Part shown: in pieces, positions 1 to 9,790 of the stretch
How the letters are laid out: each line of letters starts with the position of its first letter
Numbering within the stretch: the first letter of the stretch is position 1
Source: a virus
Reading direction: 5' to 3' (one strand)
IMG/VR virus record: IMGVR_UViG_3300028393_000158
Coordinates: 1 to 38,143 of that record
DNA length: 38,143 bases
Translations under genes and position numbers: made by a program
The notes under the pieces: generated by a model
Told to the model about the DNA's origin: nothing
Seen by the model: only the letters and a program-made list of their open reading frames with translations
Databases searched by the model: none

Positions 1-997
1 TGTTGGAGAAAATACATACACAGCAACTGATGGAACTAAATTTACAGATGCTCAAGCCTATGCAACTTATCAAGCAAGTCTTAGTAAAATAAACTCTGAT
101 AAAGCGATATTAGAAGATCAGACAAAAGCAGCACGTCAATCTGCTTATGATACCTTATATAATGAATTCAATAAGTATGGACTAGGTTCATTAGTTGAAA
201 GCATTAAAGGAATGATTACAGATGCAGCTGTATCTCCATCACAGTTTGCTATTGCTCTTCAAAATACTAAAGAATATCAACAGCGTTTTTCTGCCAATCA
301 AGACCGGATTAAATCTGGCCTTCGTGCATTATCACCTGCTGAATATATTAACCTAGAAGATTCTTATCAAAACATTATGCGTAACTATGGGTTACCTGCT
401 TCTTATTATGCTAAAGATTCAATTGGCACTCAAACAGGATTTAATAAGTTACTTAGTAACGATGTATCTGCAGCAGAGTTAGAAGATCGTATTGCTACAG
501 CACAACAGCGTGTAATCAATTCTAACCCAGAAGTTCTTAAAGCACTCAAGCAGTTCTATCCTGATATTAACAATGCAGACATTTTGGCATACACACTTGA
601 CCCACAGAACGCATTGACTAATATCAAGCGTAAGGTAACTGCAGCTGAGATCGGTGGAGCAGCACTTGCTCAAGGTCTACAGGCGCAAGGTGGAACTGCT
701 GAATCACTAGCAGGACTTGGTATCACTAAGGCACAAGCACAGCAGGGTTATACAGAAATTGCAGGTCTATTACCTACTGCTTCAAAGTTATCTGATATCT
801 ACGGTCAAGGCCCATACACACAAGGTACAGCAGAAGCAGAAGTATTTAATACCGCAGGTGCAGCAGAGGCTGCAGCAAAGCGTAAGAAACTAACATCACT
901 AGAGACTGCACAATTTAGCGGCTCATCTGGTGTTGGCGCACTAGGCAGAGATAAGAAAGCCTATGGAATGACAGAAGGTAAAACTGGTCTGTACTAA
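1..997 (+). CDS. Virion-associated protein, C-terminal part (partial at window start)
   Basis: The frame is open from base 2 to the stop at 997, giving 331 residues with no start inside the window that has to be the true one. Base 1 completes a codon begun at the window end, so this is most likely the rest of the gene starting at 38028, about 370 residues in all. The protein is rich in Ala, Gln and Leu with helical stretches, and ends in a basic KRKK segment followed by a Gly/Ser tail. It follows two other large proteins of the same style and precedes scaffold and capsid genes, so an internal or neck-associated virion role is inferred. No enzymatic motif is recognised. Confidence 0.8.
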   Translation, partial: VGENTYTATDGTKFTDAQAYATYQASLSKINSDKAILEDQTKAARQSAYDTLYNEFNKYGLGSLVESIKGMITDAAVSPSQFAIALQNTKEYQQRFSANQDRIKSGLRALSPAEYINLEDSYQNIMRNYGLPASYYAKDSIGTQTGFNKLLSNDVSAAELEDRIATAQQRVINSNPEVLKALKQFYPDINNADILAYTLDPQNALTNIKRKVTAAEIGGAALAQGLQAQGGTAESLAGLGITKAQAQQGYTEIAGLLPTASKLSDIYGQGPYTQGTAEAEVFNTAGAAEAAAKRKKLTSLETAQFSGSSGVGALGRDKKAYGMTEGKTGLY

Positions 998-1007
998 ATA
1001 AAGCCTG

Positions 1008-1031
1008 CCACTAGAACCACCGGCCTAGTGG
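1008..1031 (+). other. Stem-loop upstream of the scaffold gene
   Basis: CCACTAG (1008-1014) pairs with CTAGTGG (1025-1031), a perfect 7-bp stem with a 10-base loop, directly after the stop of the preceding gene. There is no T-run after it, so it is not a classical terminator. It may affect mRNA processing or stability ahead of the highly expressed capsid genes. Confidence 0.5.
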
Positions 1032-1051
1032 AGCGATAACAATTACCGGTA

Positions 1052-1094
1052 GCAGGAGCCATACGGGTGATCCCCAGAATCGTATGAGGCCTGC
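1052..1094 (+). other. Second, longer stem-loop upstream of the scaffold gene
   Basis: An outer arm GCAGG (1052-1056) pairs with CCTGC (1090-1094). An inner arm CATACG (1060-1065) pairs with CGTATG (1081-1086), with a small internal loop between them. It lies 28 bases before the scaffold start and shows no T-tract. Together with the hairpin at 1008-1031 it makes the 124-base gap a structured leader. Confidence 0.5.
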
Positions 1095-1121
1095 GTTAAC
1101 TAGAAGAATGGGAGATGGACT

Positions 1122-1595
1122 ATGTCCAATTTCGAGTATGAGGACGACGAAGATGATTTCACCACACCGGTGAATGATGGTAATGACCTCGTCAAACAAC
1201 TGCGTAAAGCAGCAAAGCAAAAGGATAAAGAACTCGCAGAGCTTCGTGCTCAATTCGAGGGAGTATCCAAAGCACAAAGAGAACGAAACATTAAAGACGT
1301 CCTCGAATCTCGCGGGGTAAACAGCAAGATTGCAAAGTTTATCCCATCGGACTTAGACCCAACTGAGGAGTCTTTGTCTAAGTGGCTTGACGATAACGGA
1401 GACGTTTTCGGATTTCAAACCACTGAATCCAACCAGAACACCGTAGACCCAAAGCAAGCTGCAGACTATAATCGTATGAATAACGCTACTAGTCAGGCCC
1501 AAACGCCTGATTCGTCAGATGATCTCCTACGCAAACTAATGTCTGCTAACTCGAAAGAGGAACTTGACGAAGTCATTCGGATGTCTGGACTCTAA
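1122..1595 (+). CDS. Putative capsid scaffolding protein
   Basis: This 157-residue protein is strongly acidic at the N-terminus (EYEDDEDD), then has a charged helical, probably coiled-coil segment at about residues 22-62 rich in Lys, Glu, Arg and Gln. A Gln/Asn/Ser-rich linker and a short C-terminal helix follow. That composition, size and position directly before the major capsid gene are typical of phage scaffolding proteins, which guide procapsid assembly and then leave. A purine-rich GGGAGATGG lies just before the ATG. The assignment rests on context and composition, not on a conserved motif. Confidence 0.7.
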   Translation: MSNFEYEDDEDDFTTPVNDGNDLVKQLRKAAKQKDKELAELRAQFEGVSKAQRERNIKDVLESRGVNSKIAKFIPSDLDPTEESLSKWLDDNGDVFGFQTTESNQNTVDPKQAADYNRMNNATSQAQTPDSSDDLLRKLMSANSKEELDEVIRMSGL

Positions 1596-1622
1596 ACCAA
1601 CTAACCGAAAGGCACATCCTAA

Positions 1623-2561
1623 ATGGCAATTCCAACAGGATCGCTGACCGGCACATCTGCAATTAGCAACTTAGTACAGACAGCGTACGATCAGTACGTT
1701 CGTATGGCACTACGTAGCATCCCAGTGATGCGTGCTCTTGCTGACGTAAAGCCAGTACAGCAAGCAATGCCAGGTTCATCAGTTGTATTCTCAATCTATT
1801 CTGACCTCGCACAAGCGACAACGACTTTGACAGAAGCATCAGATGTATCTTCTATTGCACTAGGTAACCCAAACCAGGTTACAGTAACACTACAAGAATA
1901 CGGCTCAGCCGTAACAACAACAAAGAAGTTAAACCTAACTTCATTCAACGATGTTGACTCAGCTCTTGCTGACATCATCGCATACAACGCTGCAGACTCA
2001 ATTGATGCTGTAGTTGCTTCAGTTCTAACTTCAGGTACTAACATTATCTACGGTGGAAACACAGCAACTACATACAACACAATTACATCAGCAGCAACAA
2101 TCTCAGTATCTGACATCCGTCAGGCTGTAACAGAACTTCGCACAAACAAGGCATTGCCTCGTATTGGCGAACTATATGCAGCATACCTACACCCACGTCA
2201 GACAGCCGATCTTCGCGCTGAAACTGGTACAGGTGGATTCCAGGATCTATCGAAGTACACAGACCGCACACCATTCGTGGCTGGTGCAGTAGGTGTAATC
2301 GAAGGTGCGTTCGTTGTTGAGACACCTCGTGTGCCTTATGCAGCTAACACACAGTCACCTGCAGTTAACGTCTACAAGGCAGTTGTAGCAGGTCGCGAAG
2401 CACTAGCAGAAGCACAGGGACAGGACATCTCAACAGTTGTCGGTCCTCAGATCGATGCGTTGCGTCGTTACCACACAATCGGTTGGTACTACTTCGGTGG
2501 CTTCAACCTATTGCGTACATCTGCTCTATACCAGATCGCAACATCTGCATCTAACGGATAA
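1623..2561 (+). CDS. Major capsid protein
   Basis: This 312-residue protein has no transmembrane segment, is rich in Ala, Thr and Val, and begins with a helical region followed by beta-rich stretches. It has the look of HK97-fold capsid proteins, with an extended early region (about residues 45-75) and a long helix around 105-130 (DVDSALADIIAYNAADSIDA). Its place behind the scaffold gene, its regular codon use (GCA, ACA, GTA) and a hairpin right behind it fit a highly expressed capsid gene. It resembles capsid proteins of uncultured aquatic phages. The function is confident; the exact family is not claimed. Confidence 0.85.
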   Translation: MAIPTGSLTGTSAISNLVQTAYDQYVRMALRSIPVMRALADVKPVQQAMPGSSVVFSIYSDLAQATTTLTEASDVSSIALGNPNQVTVTLQEYGSAVTTTKKLNLTSFNDVDSALADIIAYNAADSIDAVVASVLTSGTNIIYGGNTATTYNTITSAATISVSDIRQAVTELRTNKALPRIGELYAAYLHPRQTADLRAETGTGGFQDLSKYTDRTPFVAGAVGVIEGAFVVETPRVPYAANTQSPAVNVYKAVVAGREALAEAQGQDISTVVGPQIDALRRYHTIGWYYFGGFNLLRTSALYQIATSASNG

Positions 2562-2583
2562 TCATTTAGTTGATTAACGCGGT

Positions 2584-2603
2584 GGCAGGGGGCAACCCCT
2601 GTC
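2584..2603 (+). other. Hairpin behind the major capsid gene
   Basis: GGCAGGGG (2584-2591) pairs with CCCCTGTC (2596-2603) around a GCAA loop, 8 pairs including one G-T. It lies between the capsid stop and the next ribosome-binding site. There is no T-run, so it may be a leaky attenuator or a 3-prime stabiliser that keeps capsid mRNA abundant relative to downstream genes. Confidence 0.5.
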
Positions 2604-2630
2604 ACTGAGTCAGTTCACTAAGGAGAACTA

Positions 2631-2957
2631 ATGGCATATAAAGCAACAACACCTTGGGAGTACCAGACCTGGGGCGCAGGCTTACCCTGGCCTGATAAGT
2701 ACTCACGTATTGCAGCACGTCAGATTGTTGGTGGTACTTATACTGGTGCTATCAATCCATACATTACTGATATTGCTCGTGGTGTAACCTTTATTGTCAA
2801 TGGATCTACAGTTACAACAACTATGTATCCATATCAAGATGACTTGTATAATGCAGACTGGTATGTTCTTGGTGGTCATCAGCAAGTAATTACAGATGCT
2901 CAAGCAGCAGTTCTAATCGCTGCAGGGTACGGAGATTATGTGGAGTTAATTGTATGA
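2631..2957 (+). CDS. Hypothetical virion-block protein, 108 aa
   Basis: This small protein starts 10 bases after a good AAGGAG site. It is rich in Tyr, Trp, Thr and Gly (about seven Tyr residues in the middle), which suggests a folded beta-type protein rather than a regulator. It has no membrane segment and no cysteines. It sits directly behind the capsid gene and overlaps the next gene by 4 bases (ATGA), so it is translated with it. A capsid decoration or head-completion role is possible from position alone; no family is recognised. Confidence 0.75.
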   Translation: MAYKATTPWEYQTWGAGLPWPDKYSRIAARQIVGGTYTGAINPYITDIARGVTFIVNGSTVTTTMYPYQDDLYNADWYVLGGHQQVITDAQAAVLIAAGYGDYVELIV

Positions 2958-3214
2958 GTTTACACAGACGCACAAAGCACCCAGAGTATGTAGAAGGTTG
3001 CTTTGGATGCAAGGTGGGAGATCTACAATTATCTGTAGGTGAGGCAAGGCACGATGGTGTGCCAACAGCAAAGCAGCACGACAAAGAATTAGGTTCCTAT
3101 TACAGCGCAATACGCCAAGGAATCGAACCAGTTTCTACTAAGCAAAGAGATATCGATGCTGCAGTTAGATTAAGCAATGACACAGGCGTTGCCTTCAATG
3201 GCAACTCACTATAA
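2954..3214 (+). CDS. Hypothetical protein with one CxxC motif, 86 aa
   Basis: It starts within the stop of the previous gene (ATGA overlap). Near the N-terminus is HPEYVEGCFGCKVGDLQLS with a CFGC pair, a short sequence style that recurs in small actinophage proteins. The remainder is charged and helical. One CxxC without a clear second pair could bind metal only as a dimer or with nearby His residues (H4, H9). Function unknown; position suggests a minor structural or assembly protein. Confidence 0.7.
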   Translation: MSLHRRTKHPEYVEGCFGCKVGDLQLSVGEARHDGVPTAKQHDKELGSYYSAIRQGIEPVSTKQRDIDAAVRLSNDTGVAFNGNSL

Positions 3215-3227
3215 CAAGGAGAAACAG

Positions 3228-3389
3228 ATGGCAGATAAAGGCGACAAGTCACAGTCAACTGACTTCGTTCCATTCGACAGAGTAAACAAGGGTGGCATCA
3301 TTCCTTCAATGCCTGCAGGTGGACAAGCAGTTGTAAAGTCAGGATCAAAGGCAGTTTTTTCTGGCGGTAAGAAAACGGAGACAAAGTAA
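3228..3389 (+). CDS. Hypothetical small basic protein, 53 aa
   Basis: The ATG at 3228 follows AAGGAGAAACAG, a strong ribosome-binding site; the longer upstream frame from 3177 lacks one and overlaps the previous gene, so the shorter start is preferred. The protein is low in complexity, rich in Lys, Gly and Ser, and ends in a Lys/Thr tail. It shares its last base with the next ATG (TAATG). Function unknown; it belongs to the run of tiny genes between the capsid and appendage blocks. Confidence 0.65.
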   Translation: MADKGDKSQSTDFVPFDRVNKGGIIPSMPAGGQAVVKSGSKAVFSGGKKTETK

Positions 3390-3502
3390 TGTGCGCTGTA
3401 TGTGGTTGCGGTTACGCAACATATGATGACTTGGAGACTGGTGCTCCAAAGAACGAGATGGGTTATATCAACGAGCTAACAGAAAAGTCGGAGATGGAAT
3501 AA
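3389..3502 (+). CDS. Hypothetical 37-aa Cys-rich protein
   Basis: A 37-residue frame begins at the TAATG junction with the previous gene and ends at a TAATG junction with the next one. That exact stop-start chaining on both sides is the best evidence that it is real. The N-terminus is MCAVCGCGYATYDD, with three cysteines in CxxCxC spacing that could bind a metal ion or be redox active; the rest is acidic. Function unknown. Confidence 0.65.
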   Translation: MCAVCGCGYATYDDLETGAPKNEMGYINELTEKSEME

Positions 3503-3687
3503 TGGCAGCTAAAAAAGGAATGGGCTTTGCCGCAGCGCAGAAGTCAATTGCAAAGAAGCAGGGAATCCCAATGAAGAACGCCGGTGCAATCCTTGCAGCT
3601 GGTGCTCGTAAGGCATCACCTGCTGCAGTCAAGGCTAACCCAAATCTTAAGAAGGTTAGCGGTATGAAAAAGAAGATGGGCAAGTAA
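3502..3687 (+). CDS. Small Lys/Ala-rich basic protein, 61 aa
   Basis: This highly basic protein (Lys about a quarter of residues, with KKKMGK at the end) has alternating Ala-rich helix and Lys clusters and no Cys or aromatic core beyond one Phe. The composition resembles histone-like or nucleic-acid-binding peptides and could package or condense DNA in the head. Translation is coupled on both sides through TAATG. The small protein at 30524-30670 has a similar KKGK ending. DNA binding is inferred from charge only. Confidence 0.7.
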   Translation: MAAKKGMGFAAAQKSIAKKQGIPMKNAGAILAAGARKASPAAVKANPNLKKVSGMKKKMGK

Positions 3688-3770
3688 TGAAGAAAGAATT
3701 TTGGGATAAAAAGAATCCTAAAAAGAAAGCGGCAGGAATTTCTGCTCGCAACAAGACTAAGAAGAAATGA
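3687..3770 (+). CDS. Hypothetical 27-aa very basic peptide
   Basis: This 27-residue frame starts at the TAATG shared with the previous stop and encodes an almost pure Lys/Arg/Asn peptide (it ends in NKTKKK). It is too short to fold on its own. Reality is supported only by the stop-start coupling and continued coding-like composition. It may act with the 61-residue basic protein before it, or be a leftover fragment of it. Confidence 0.5.
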   Translation: MKKEFWDKKNPKKKAAGISARNKTKKK

Positions 3771-3780
3771 GGTAGCGTAG

Positions 3781-4070
3781 GTGCCACTAGGTATTGCAGG
3801 TTCAACATTAAACGACGAATTAAATCGTCTCGCAAACGGGGGCACCTACCCTGCTATCTCTGCTTACTATGACCAAGCAGGTGCAGCACAACGCTGGGCT
3901 GCTGCTAAGTCAGTAAGTTTGGGTAAGGTCACAGATCTAGTAGGAGTAGTTAACTACATCGGCGGTATTACTAACCGCACACAGATGCTTGACATTGCTG
4001 GTATCTGCAACAAGATTGCTGGCACTACTGGCCTTGAGCCTGCAGCAGCACTACGTCAGGTGGCTTCTTA

Positions 4071-4071
<1 letters not shown>
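3781..4071 (+). CDS. Hypothetical virion-block protein, 96 aa
   Basis: It starts with GTG at 3781, preceded by GAGGTAGCG. The protein has an Ala/Gly-rich helical pattern with the segment ANGGTYPAISAYYDQAGAAQ, a style seen in small structural proteins of aquatic phages. It has two cysteine-free halves, no membrane segment, and overlaps the next ATG by one base. Position just before the appendage genes suggests a neck or tail accessory role, but no family is recognised. Confidence 0.7.
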
Positions 4072-5635
<1,564 letters not shown>

Positions 5636-5643
5636 GATAACAA

Positions 5644-6012
5644 ATGGCAACTTTCACAAAGGTACTATTATCAGGTGGTTCACAAGGCAAAGCAATCAAG
5701 GTTGCTGCTACTACTTCAGGTTCTGCTGGTACAACTATCCACGCAACAGGTACATCATCATCCATCATTGATGAAGTCTGGCTATACGCTTACAACTCAT
5801 CTTCATCTGCAGTTGTATTGACTATTCAATGGGGCGGTGTAACGGCTGTTGATAATGAAGTGAAACTTTCAATCCCAGCAACATCAGGACTTACTCTTGT
5901 TATTCCTGGACTAATTGTTACTGGAACAGGTAGTGCTGCTAATACCATTGCTGCTTATGCTGGTACTACAAATGTCGTAACTGTTTCAGGTTATGTGAAT
6001 CGAATCTCATAA
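5644..6012 (+). CDS. Putative beta-rich virion protein, 122 aa
   Basis: The protein is Ser/Thr/Ala/Val-rich with strand-like alternation and the segment IDEVWLYAYNSSSSAVVLTI, a pattern seen in a small structural protein of many uncultured aquatic phages. It has no Cys and no membrane segment. It lies between the collagen-like fibre and the Gly-rich adhesin and overlaps the latter by one base (TAATG). A head- or fibre-decorating role is inferred. Confidence 0.65.
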   Translation: MATFTKVLLSGGSQGKAIKVAATTSGSAGTTIHATGTSSSIIDEVWLYAYNSSSSAVVLTIQWGGVTAVDNEVKLSIPATSGLTLVIPGLIVTGTGSAANTIAAYAGTTNVVTVSGYVNRIS

Positions 6013-6914
6013 TGGCTAATCCATTACGCAGAGTAGTTTCCTCTAGTCAGGTATCTGAGTGGTTTCAAATGGGTGGAACAATACTCATACCTTCACGCAA
6101 ACCAACATTGGATGTTGAATATCTTGTTGTTGCTGGCGCAGGCGGCGGCGGCGGTGACATCGGCGGCGGCGGCGGAGGCGGTGGTGTTCTTAACAGTACC
6201 TTGGCTTCTATCATAAACACAAACTATACGGTGACAGTCGGTGGCGGTGGCGGCGGTAATACAAATGGTTCTAACAGCGTGTTTTCTAGTTTCACAGCCA
6301 TAGGTGGTGGCGGCGGCGGGCAAAGTTCAACGAAAAATGGTAAAGCAGGTGGGTCGGGTGGCGGTGCTTCTCAAAGTGGCACCGCTGCTGGTACTGGAAC
6401 AAGCGGTCAAGGAAATAACGGTGGTTTAGGAATAGAGACAAACCCGCGATACATCGGCGGCGGCGGTGGTGGACAAAGCGCAGTAGGTACGGCTGCAAGC
6501 AATTCTTTGGGCGGCGCAGGTGGAGAAGGTTTAACTTCATCAATAAGCGGAACAAGTACAGTTTATGGTTCTGGCGGCGGTGGTGGTTATCTAAACGTTA
6601 CTAGTGCAAGTTCGGCAAATCGTGGCTTGGGTGGTACGAATGCTGGTTCGGGTGGAGTCTCTGGCCCAGTAGTTGTTTACAATTATTCGTCAAGTGGGAC
6701 AACCAATCGCGGCGGCGGTGGTGGTGGTGGTGGTTGGGATGGGACATCCAGTAGCGCAGCAGGTCAAGGTGGTTCAGGTATTGTGATTTTGAAGTATCCA
6801 GATATATTCACAATCACAATCGGTTCAGGTTTGACAGGTTCAACACCTGCCGCATCAGGAGGTTACAAAGTGACAACAATTACTGCTGGTACAGGAAATG
6901 TGAGTTGGGCATAA
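6012..6914 (+). CDS. Glycine-rich adhesin-like tail protein, 300 aa
   Basis: The N-terminal 40 residues end in VEYLVVAGAGGGGG, the usual entry to phage glycine-rich domains. After it come repeated poly-Gly runs (roughly residues 43-58, 78-84, 98-103, 150-155, 191-196 and 235-242) separated by variable Ser/Asn/Thr loops. The C-terminus has GIVILKYPD and a small beta domain. Such Gly-rich sequences form stacked polyglycine helices in phage adhesins and display variable receptor-binding loops. Gly is mostly GGC or GGT here, giving local GC enrichment. A receptor-binding tip is the likely role. Confidence 0.8.
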   Translation: MANPLRRVVSSSQVSEWFQMGGTILIPSRKPTLDVEYLVVAGAGGGGGDIGGGGGGGGVLNSTLASIINTNYTVTVGGGGGGNTNGSNSVFSSFTAIGGGGGGQSSTKNGKAGGSGGGASQSGTAAGTGTSGQGNNGGLGIETNPRYIGGGGGGQSAVGTAASNSLGGAGGEGLTSSISGTSTVYGSGGGGGYLNVTSASSANRGLGGTNAGSGGVSGPVVVYNYSSSGTTNRGGGGGGGGWDGTSSSAAGQGGSGIVILKYPDIFTITIGSGLTGSTPAASGGYKVTTITAGTGNVSWA

Positions 6915-7237
6915 TGGCACATTACGCATTCTTATCTGGTAACACAGTTGTTGAAGTCATTGTCGGCATTGATGAAACAGAACTTATTGAAGGTCTATCG
7001 CCTGAAGAATGGTATGGCAACTTTAGAGGCCAACTCTGCAAGCGCACTTCATACAACGGCAATATCCGTGGCAAGTACGCAGCTATAGGCGATATGTATG
7101 ATGAAGCCACAGACACATTTATTTCACCTATTTACCCAACAGGGTTAACCGATACTAACTTTGGTGTAACTGGAGCAACAGGAAATACTGGGGCAACAGG
7201 TGCCACTGGGCCTATTGGAACAGTCAATCTAAATTAG
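6914..7237 (+). CDS. Appendage protein with short collagen-like tail, 107 aa
   Basis: The ATG at 6914 shares a base with the preceding stop and is preferred over a start nine bases upstream. Residues 1-75 match a small domain seen in many aquatic phages: a MAHYAFL beginning, a central WYGNFRGQ and a KRTSYNGNIRGKYA core. Residues 84-102 are a mini collagen-like tail ([17 protein letters not shown]). The domain is usually found in tail appendage genes; the collagen-like end could trimerise or swap with the long fibre at 4409-5635. Function is inferred. Confidence 0.75.
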   Translation: MAHYAFLSGNTVVEVIVGIDETELIEGLSPEEWYGNFRGQLCKRTSYNGNIRGKYAAIGDMYDEATDTFISPIYPTGLTDTNFGVTGATGNTGATGATGPIGTVNLN

Positions 7238-7261
7238 TCCAATATGGTATAAGATTAACTT

Positions 7262-7840
7262 ATGAAAGTTAATGAGTATTTTGACAAAGTTGTGGTAATA
7301 AACTTAGATCGTAGAAAAGATCGTTTAGAAAAGATTGATGCCCAGCTGCAAGAACTGGGTATTTTGTATGAACGCTTTAGCGCGATAGATGCTAAGGCAT
7401 TAGACATAGATCCAATACAGGCTTGTAGACAAAGCCACATCAAAGTGCTAGAAGAGTCAACTGGTAAGACACTCATCCTTGAAGATGATGCTTATTTTAT
7501 GGAAGACTTTAATGAACGCTTTACTCAGTTCATTGAACTACTACCTACAGACTGGCATATCTTTTATCTAGGTGCAGTGCTACTTAACAGTGAGCGTTGC
7601 AATGACATAATGGTCAGAGCAATGGATACCTCATCGCTACACGCTTACTGTGTAAATCCTGAGTTTAAGGAAATTGCACTAGCACAAGGTAAGGAATACC
7701 CAGAGCACATAGATGTTGCTTACAGATTATTACATCGTCAGTACAGATCATATGCTGCCAAACCACCACTGGTTAAGCAGTATCCAAGTTACTCAGATCT
7801 AATACTAGAAGATGTTGATTATATGAGTTGGTACAAATGA
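7262..7840 (+). CDS. Glycosyltransferase family 25 protein, 192 aa
   Basis: It shows the GT25 hallmarks: VVINLDRRKDR at residues 11-21, a CRQSHIKVL segment at 55-63, and the metal-binding LEDDA at 73-77 followed by FMEDF. GT25 enzymes transfer sugars from nucleotide sugars; the family includes lipooligosaccharide galactosyltransferases and animal procollagen galactosyltransferases. It lacks a signal or membrane segment, so it should act in the cytoplasm on phage or host products. It follows the collagen-like and Gly-rich fibre genes and overlaps the next glycosyltransferase by 4 bases. Target unknown; virion fibre modification is a good hypothesis. Confidence 0.8.
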   Translation: MKVNEYFDKVVVINLDRRKDRLEKIDAQLQELGILYERFSAIDAKALDIDPIQACRQSHIKVLEESTGKTLILEDDAYFMEDFNERFTQFIELLPTDWHIFYLGAVLLNSERCNDIMVRAMDTSSLHAYCVNPEFKEIALAQGKEYPEHIDVAYRLLHRQYRSYAAKPPLVKQYPSYSDLILEDVDYMSWYK

Positions 7841-8919
7841 AGATAGCAGTATACACGATTGCATTAAATGAGGAGAAACACGTTGAACGATGGTATAAGT
7901 CTTGTAAAGACGCAGACTACGTCCTCATTGCAGACACCGGATCAACAGATCGAACAGTTGAGATTGCACGAGATCTTGGTATTACGGTTTACCAAATCTT
8001 TGTTTCGCCATTTAGATTCGACGATGCTCGTAACGCGTCGTTAGCATTATTACCAGCTGATGTAGATTACTGCATCGCTTTGGATATGGATGAAGAGTTA
8101 ACTCCTGGTTGGCGAGAAGCATTAGAGTCTATTGACCCTAGTATTGATAGACCGTATTACCGTCGTATCGAAGCGTTCAATGAGGATGGCACTGCAAACC
8201 TAGAGTTTAATGGGTTTAAGATCCATAGACGTACTGATGTGCGGTGGAAGTATCCTATCCACGAAGTACCACACTGGGAATCAGAGCGTGAAGAAATTAA
8301 AGGCGAGATAACAGGATTAGAAATCCATCACCGCCAAGATAAAGCTAAGTCCAGAGCACAGTACTTAGAGATGCTAGAGATGGCAGTTAAAGAAAACCCA
8401 GATGCTCGTAACTCTTACTACTTAGGTAGAGAGTACTTCTATTACAAGAGATTTGATGAAGCAGCCAAGATGCTTAAAGCATACTTGACTATCTCGGTCT
8501 TCCCGGAGGAACGCAGTGCAGCGTGCAGAACGTTGTCTTTTTGCGAACCTCATATAGCAGAAGAGTGGTTGATTAAAGGTACAGAAGAGCACGCTAACCG
8601 TGAATCTGTATTAGGACTTGCCCATCACTACTACAAAACAAAACAATGGGATGAGTGCTTGCTTGTTGCTAAGAAGGCGTTGCAGTTTACTGAAAGACCT
8701 ATGGGCTTCTTATCAGAGAACTGGGCGTGGACTCATATGGCAGATGATTTAGTTGCAGTTAGTGCTTGGCAACTAGGAGATTACAAGACAGCACTTGAGC
8801 ACGGAGAAAAGGCGTTAGCAATAACACCTGATGATGAAAGACTACAAACTAACGTAACGTTCTATAGGAGCAAGATAGATGCCAAATCTGGGACAACTAG
8901 TAAACGAAGTACAAAGTAA
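7837..8919 (+). CDS. Glycosyltransferase family 2 protein with TPR-like C-terminus, 360 aa
   Basis: The ATG at 7837 overlaps the previous stop (ATGA) and gives the typical GT2 beginning MKIAVYTIALNEE; a TTG three codons upstream is less likely. DTGSTD at 33-38 and ALDMDEEL at 81-88 (the DxD metal site) are classic GT-A fold motifs. From about 190 to the end the sequence is helical with tetratricopeptide-like repeats (for example NSYYLGREYFYYKRFDEAAKML). This arrangement occurs in bacterial and phage glycosyltransferases. The end overlaps the next gene by 41 bases. It probably works with the GT25 partner. Confidence 0.85.
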   Translation: MKIAVYTIALNEEKHVERWYKSCKDADYVLIADTGSTDRTVEIARDLGITVYQIFVSPFRFDDARNASLALLPADVDYCIALDMDEELTPGWREALESIDPSIDRPYYRRIEAFNEDGTANLEFNGFKIHRRTDVRWKYPIHEVPHWESEREEIKGEITGLEIHHRQDKAKSRAQYLEMLEMAVKENPDARNSYYLGREYFYYKRFDEAAKMLKAYLTISVFPEERSAACRTLSFCEPHIAEEWLIKGTEEHANRESVLGLAHHYYKTKQWDECLLVAKKALQFTERPMGFLSENWAWTHMADDLVAVSAWQLGDYKTALEHGEKALAITPDDERLQTNVTFYRSKIDAKSGTTSKRSTK

Positions 8920-9781
8920 CCTACAAGGTTACACGCTTCGTCAAGACCGCATTACTTGGCTTGCCACATCTGGCGGCATCACAGCTACTGACCTGACCAT
9001 TAAGATTGGTTCAGCCGATAACCTTGCTAAAGGTATTGTCCAGATTGACCAAGAACTTATCTGGGTTAACTCTTTTGATCGTCAGAACCTAACACTTAAC
9101 GTTGCTCCTGGCTTTGGTCGTGGTTATATGGGAACCACTCCAAGCCCACACGCAGAAAATGCTCAGGTAATTTTAACTCCAACATTCCCAATAACAATGA
9201 TTCAGCAGGCTTTGAACGACACAATCAACTCCCTGTATCCAAAGTTATTTGGTGTAGCAGTAACAACATTCCAGTACAACGCAGCCCAGATTACTTATCC
9301 ATTACCAGATGATGCACGAGATGTGCTATTCATTTCGTGGCAGACACCTGGACCATCTAGGGAATGGCTACCAACTAACCGTTGGCGCATTGACCGTATG
9401 GCAAATGTAACAGCATTTAATACTACTAAAACGGTGAATATCTATGACAAGATTGTCCCTGGTCGTACGGTCCAAGTCTATTATTCCATTATCCCAAATA
9501 ACCTCACTAACAACAGCGATGACTTTGCTACTGTTACAGGCCTACCGGAATCATCAAGAGATGTCATTACTCTTGGAGCTGCATACAGGCTCCTGTCATA
9601 CATTGATACAGGTCGCATCAACCTATCCTCTGCCGAAGCAGATCTAGCAGATACCAAGTTACCTTCAACTGCTGGTGCTTCTGCATCTAAGTACATCTTT
9701 GCTCTTTACCAACAACGTTTGCAAGAAGAGTCAGTTAAGTTACAAGATCGTTTCCCAATCCGAGTTCACTACACCAAGTAA
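8879..9781 (+). CDS. Putative head-tail connector / tail adaptor protein, 300 aa
   Basis: The start lies inside the end of the GT2 gene, with AGGAG eight bases upstream. The N-terminal half has a small beta domain (residues 30-110) with GYMGTTPSPHAENAQV. Then comes a helical region beginning MIQQALNDTINSLYPKLFG, followed by beta strands and a C-terminal helix. Proteins of this layout in actinophages lie between capsid and tail genes and are thought to close the head or bind the portal. A T7-like tail-tube-A role is the alternative. Context fits; no catalytic motif is seen. Confidence 0.65.
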   Translation: MPNLGQLVNEVQSNLQGYTLRQDRITWLATSGGITATDLTIKIGSADNLAKGIVQIDQELIWVNSFDRQNLTLNVAPGFGRGYMGTTPSPHAENAQVILTPTFPITMIQQALNDTINSLYPKLFGVAVTTFQYNAAQITYPLPDDARDVLFISWQTPGPSREWLPTNRWRIDRMANVTAFNTTKTVNIYDKIVPGRTVQVYYSIIPNNLTNNSDDFATVTGLPESSRDVITLGAAYRLLSYIDTGRINLSSAEADLADTKLPSTAGASASKYIFALYQQRLQEESVKLQDRFPIRVHYTK

Positions 9782-9790
9782 GGCAGCCTA

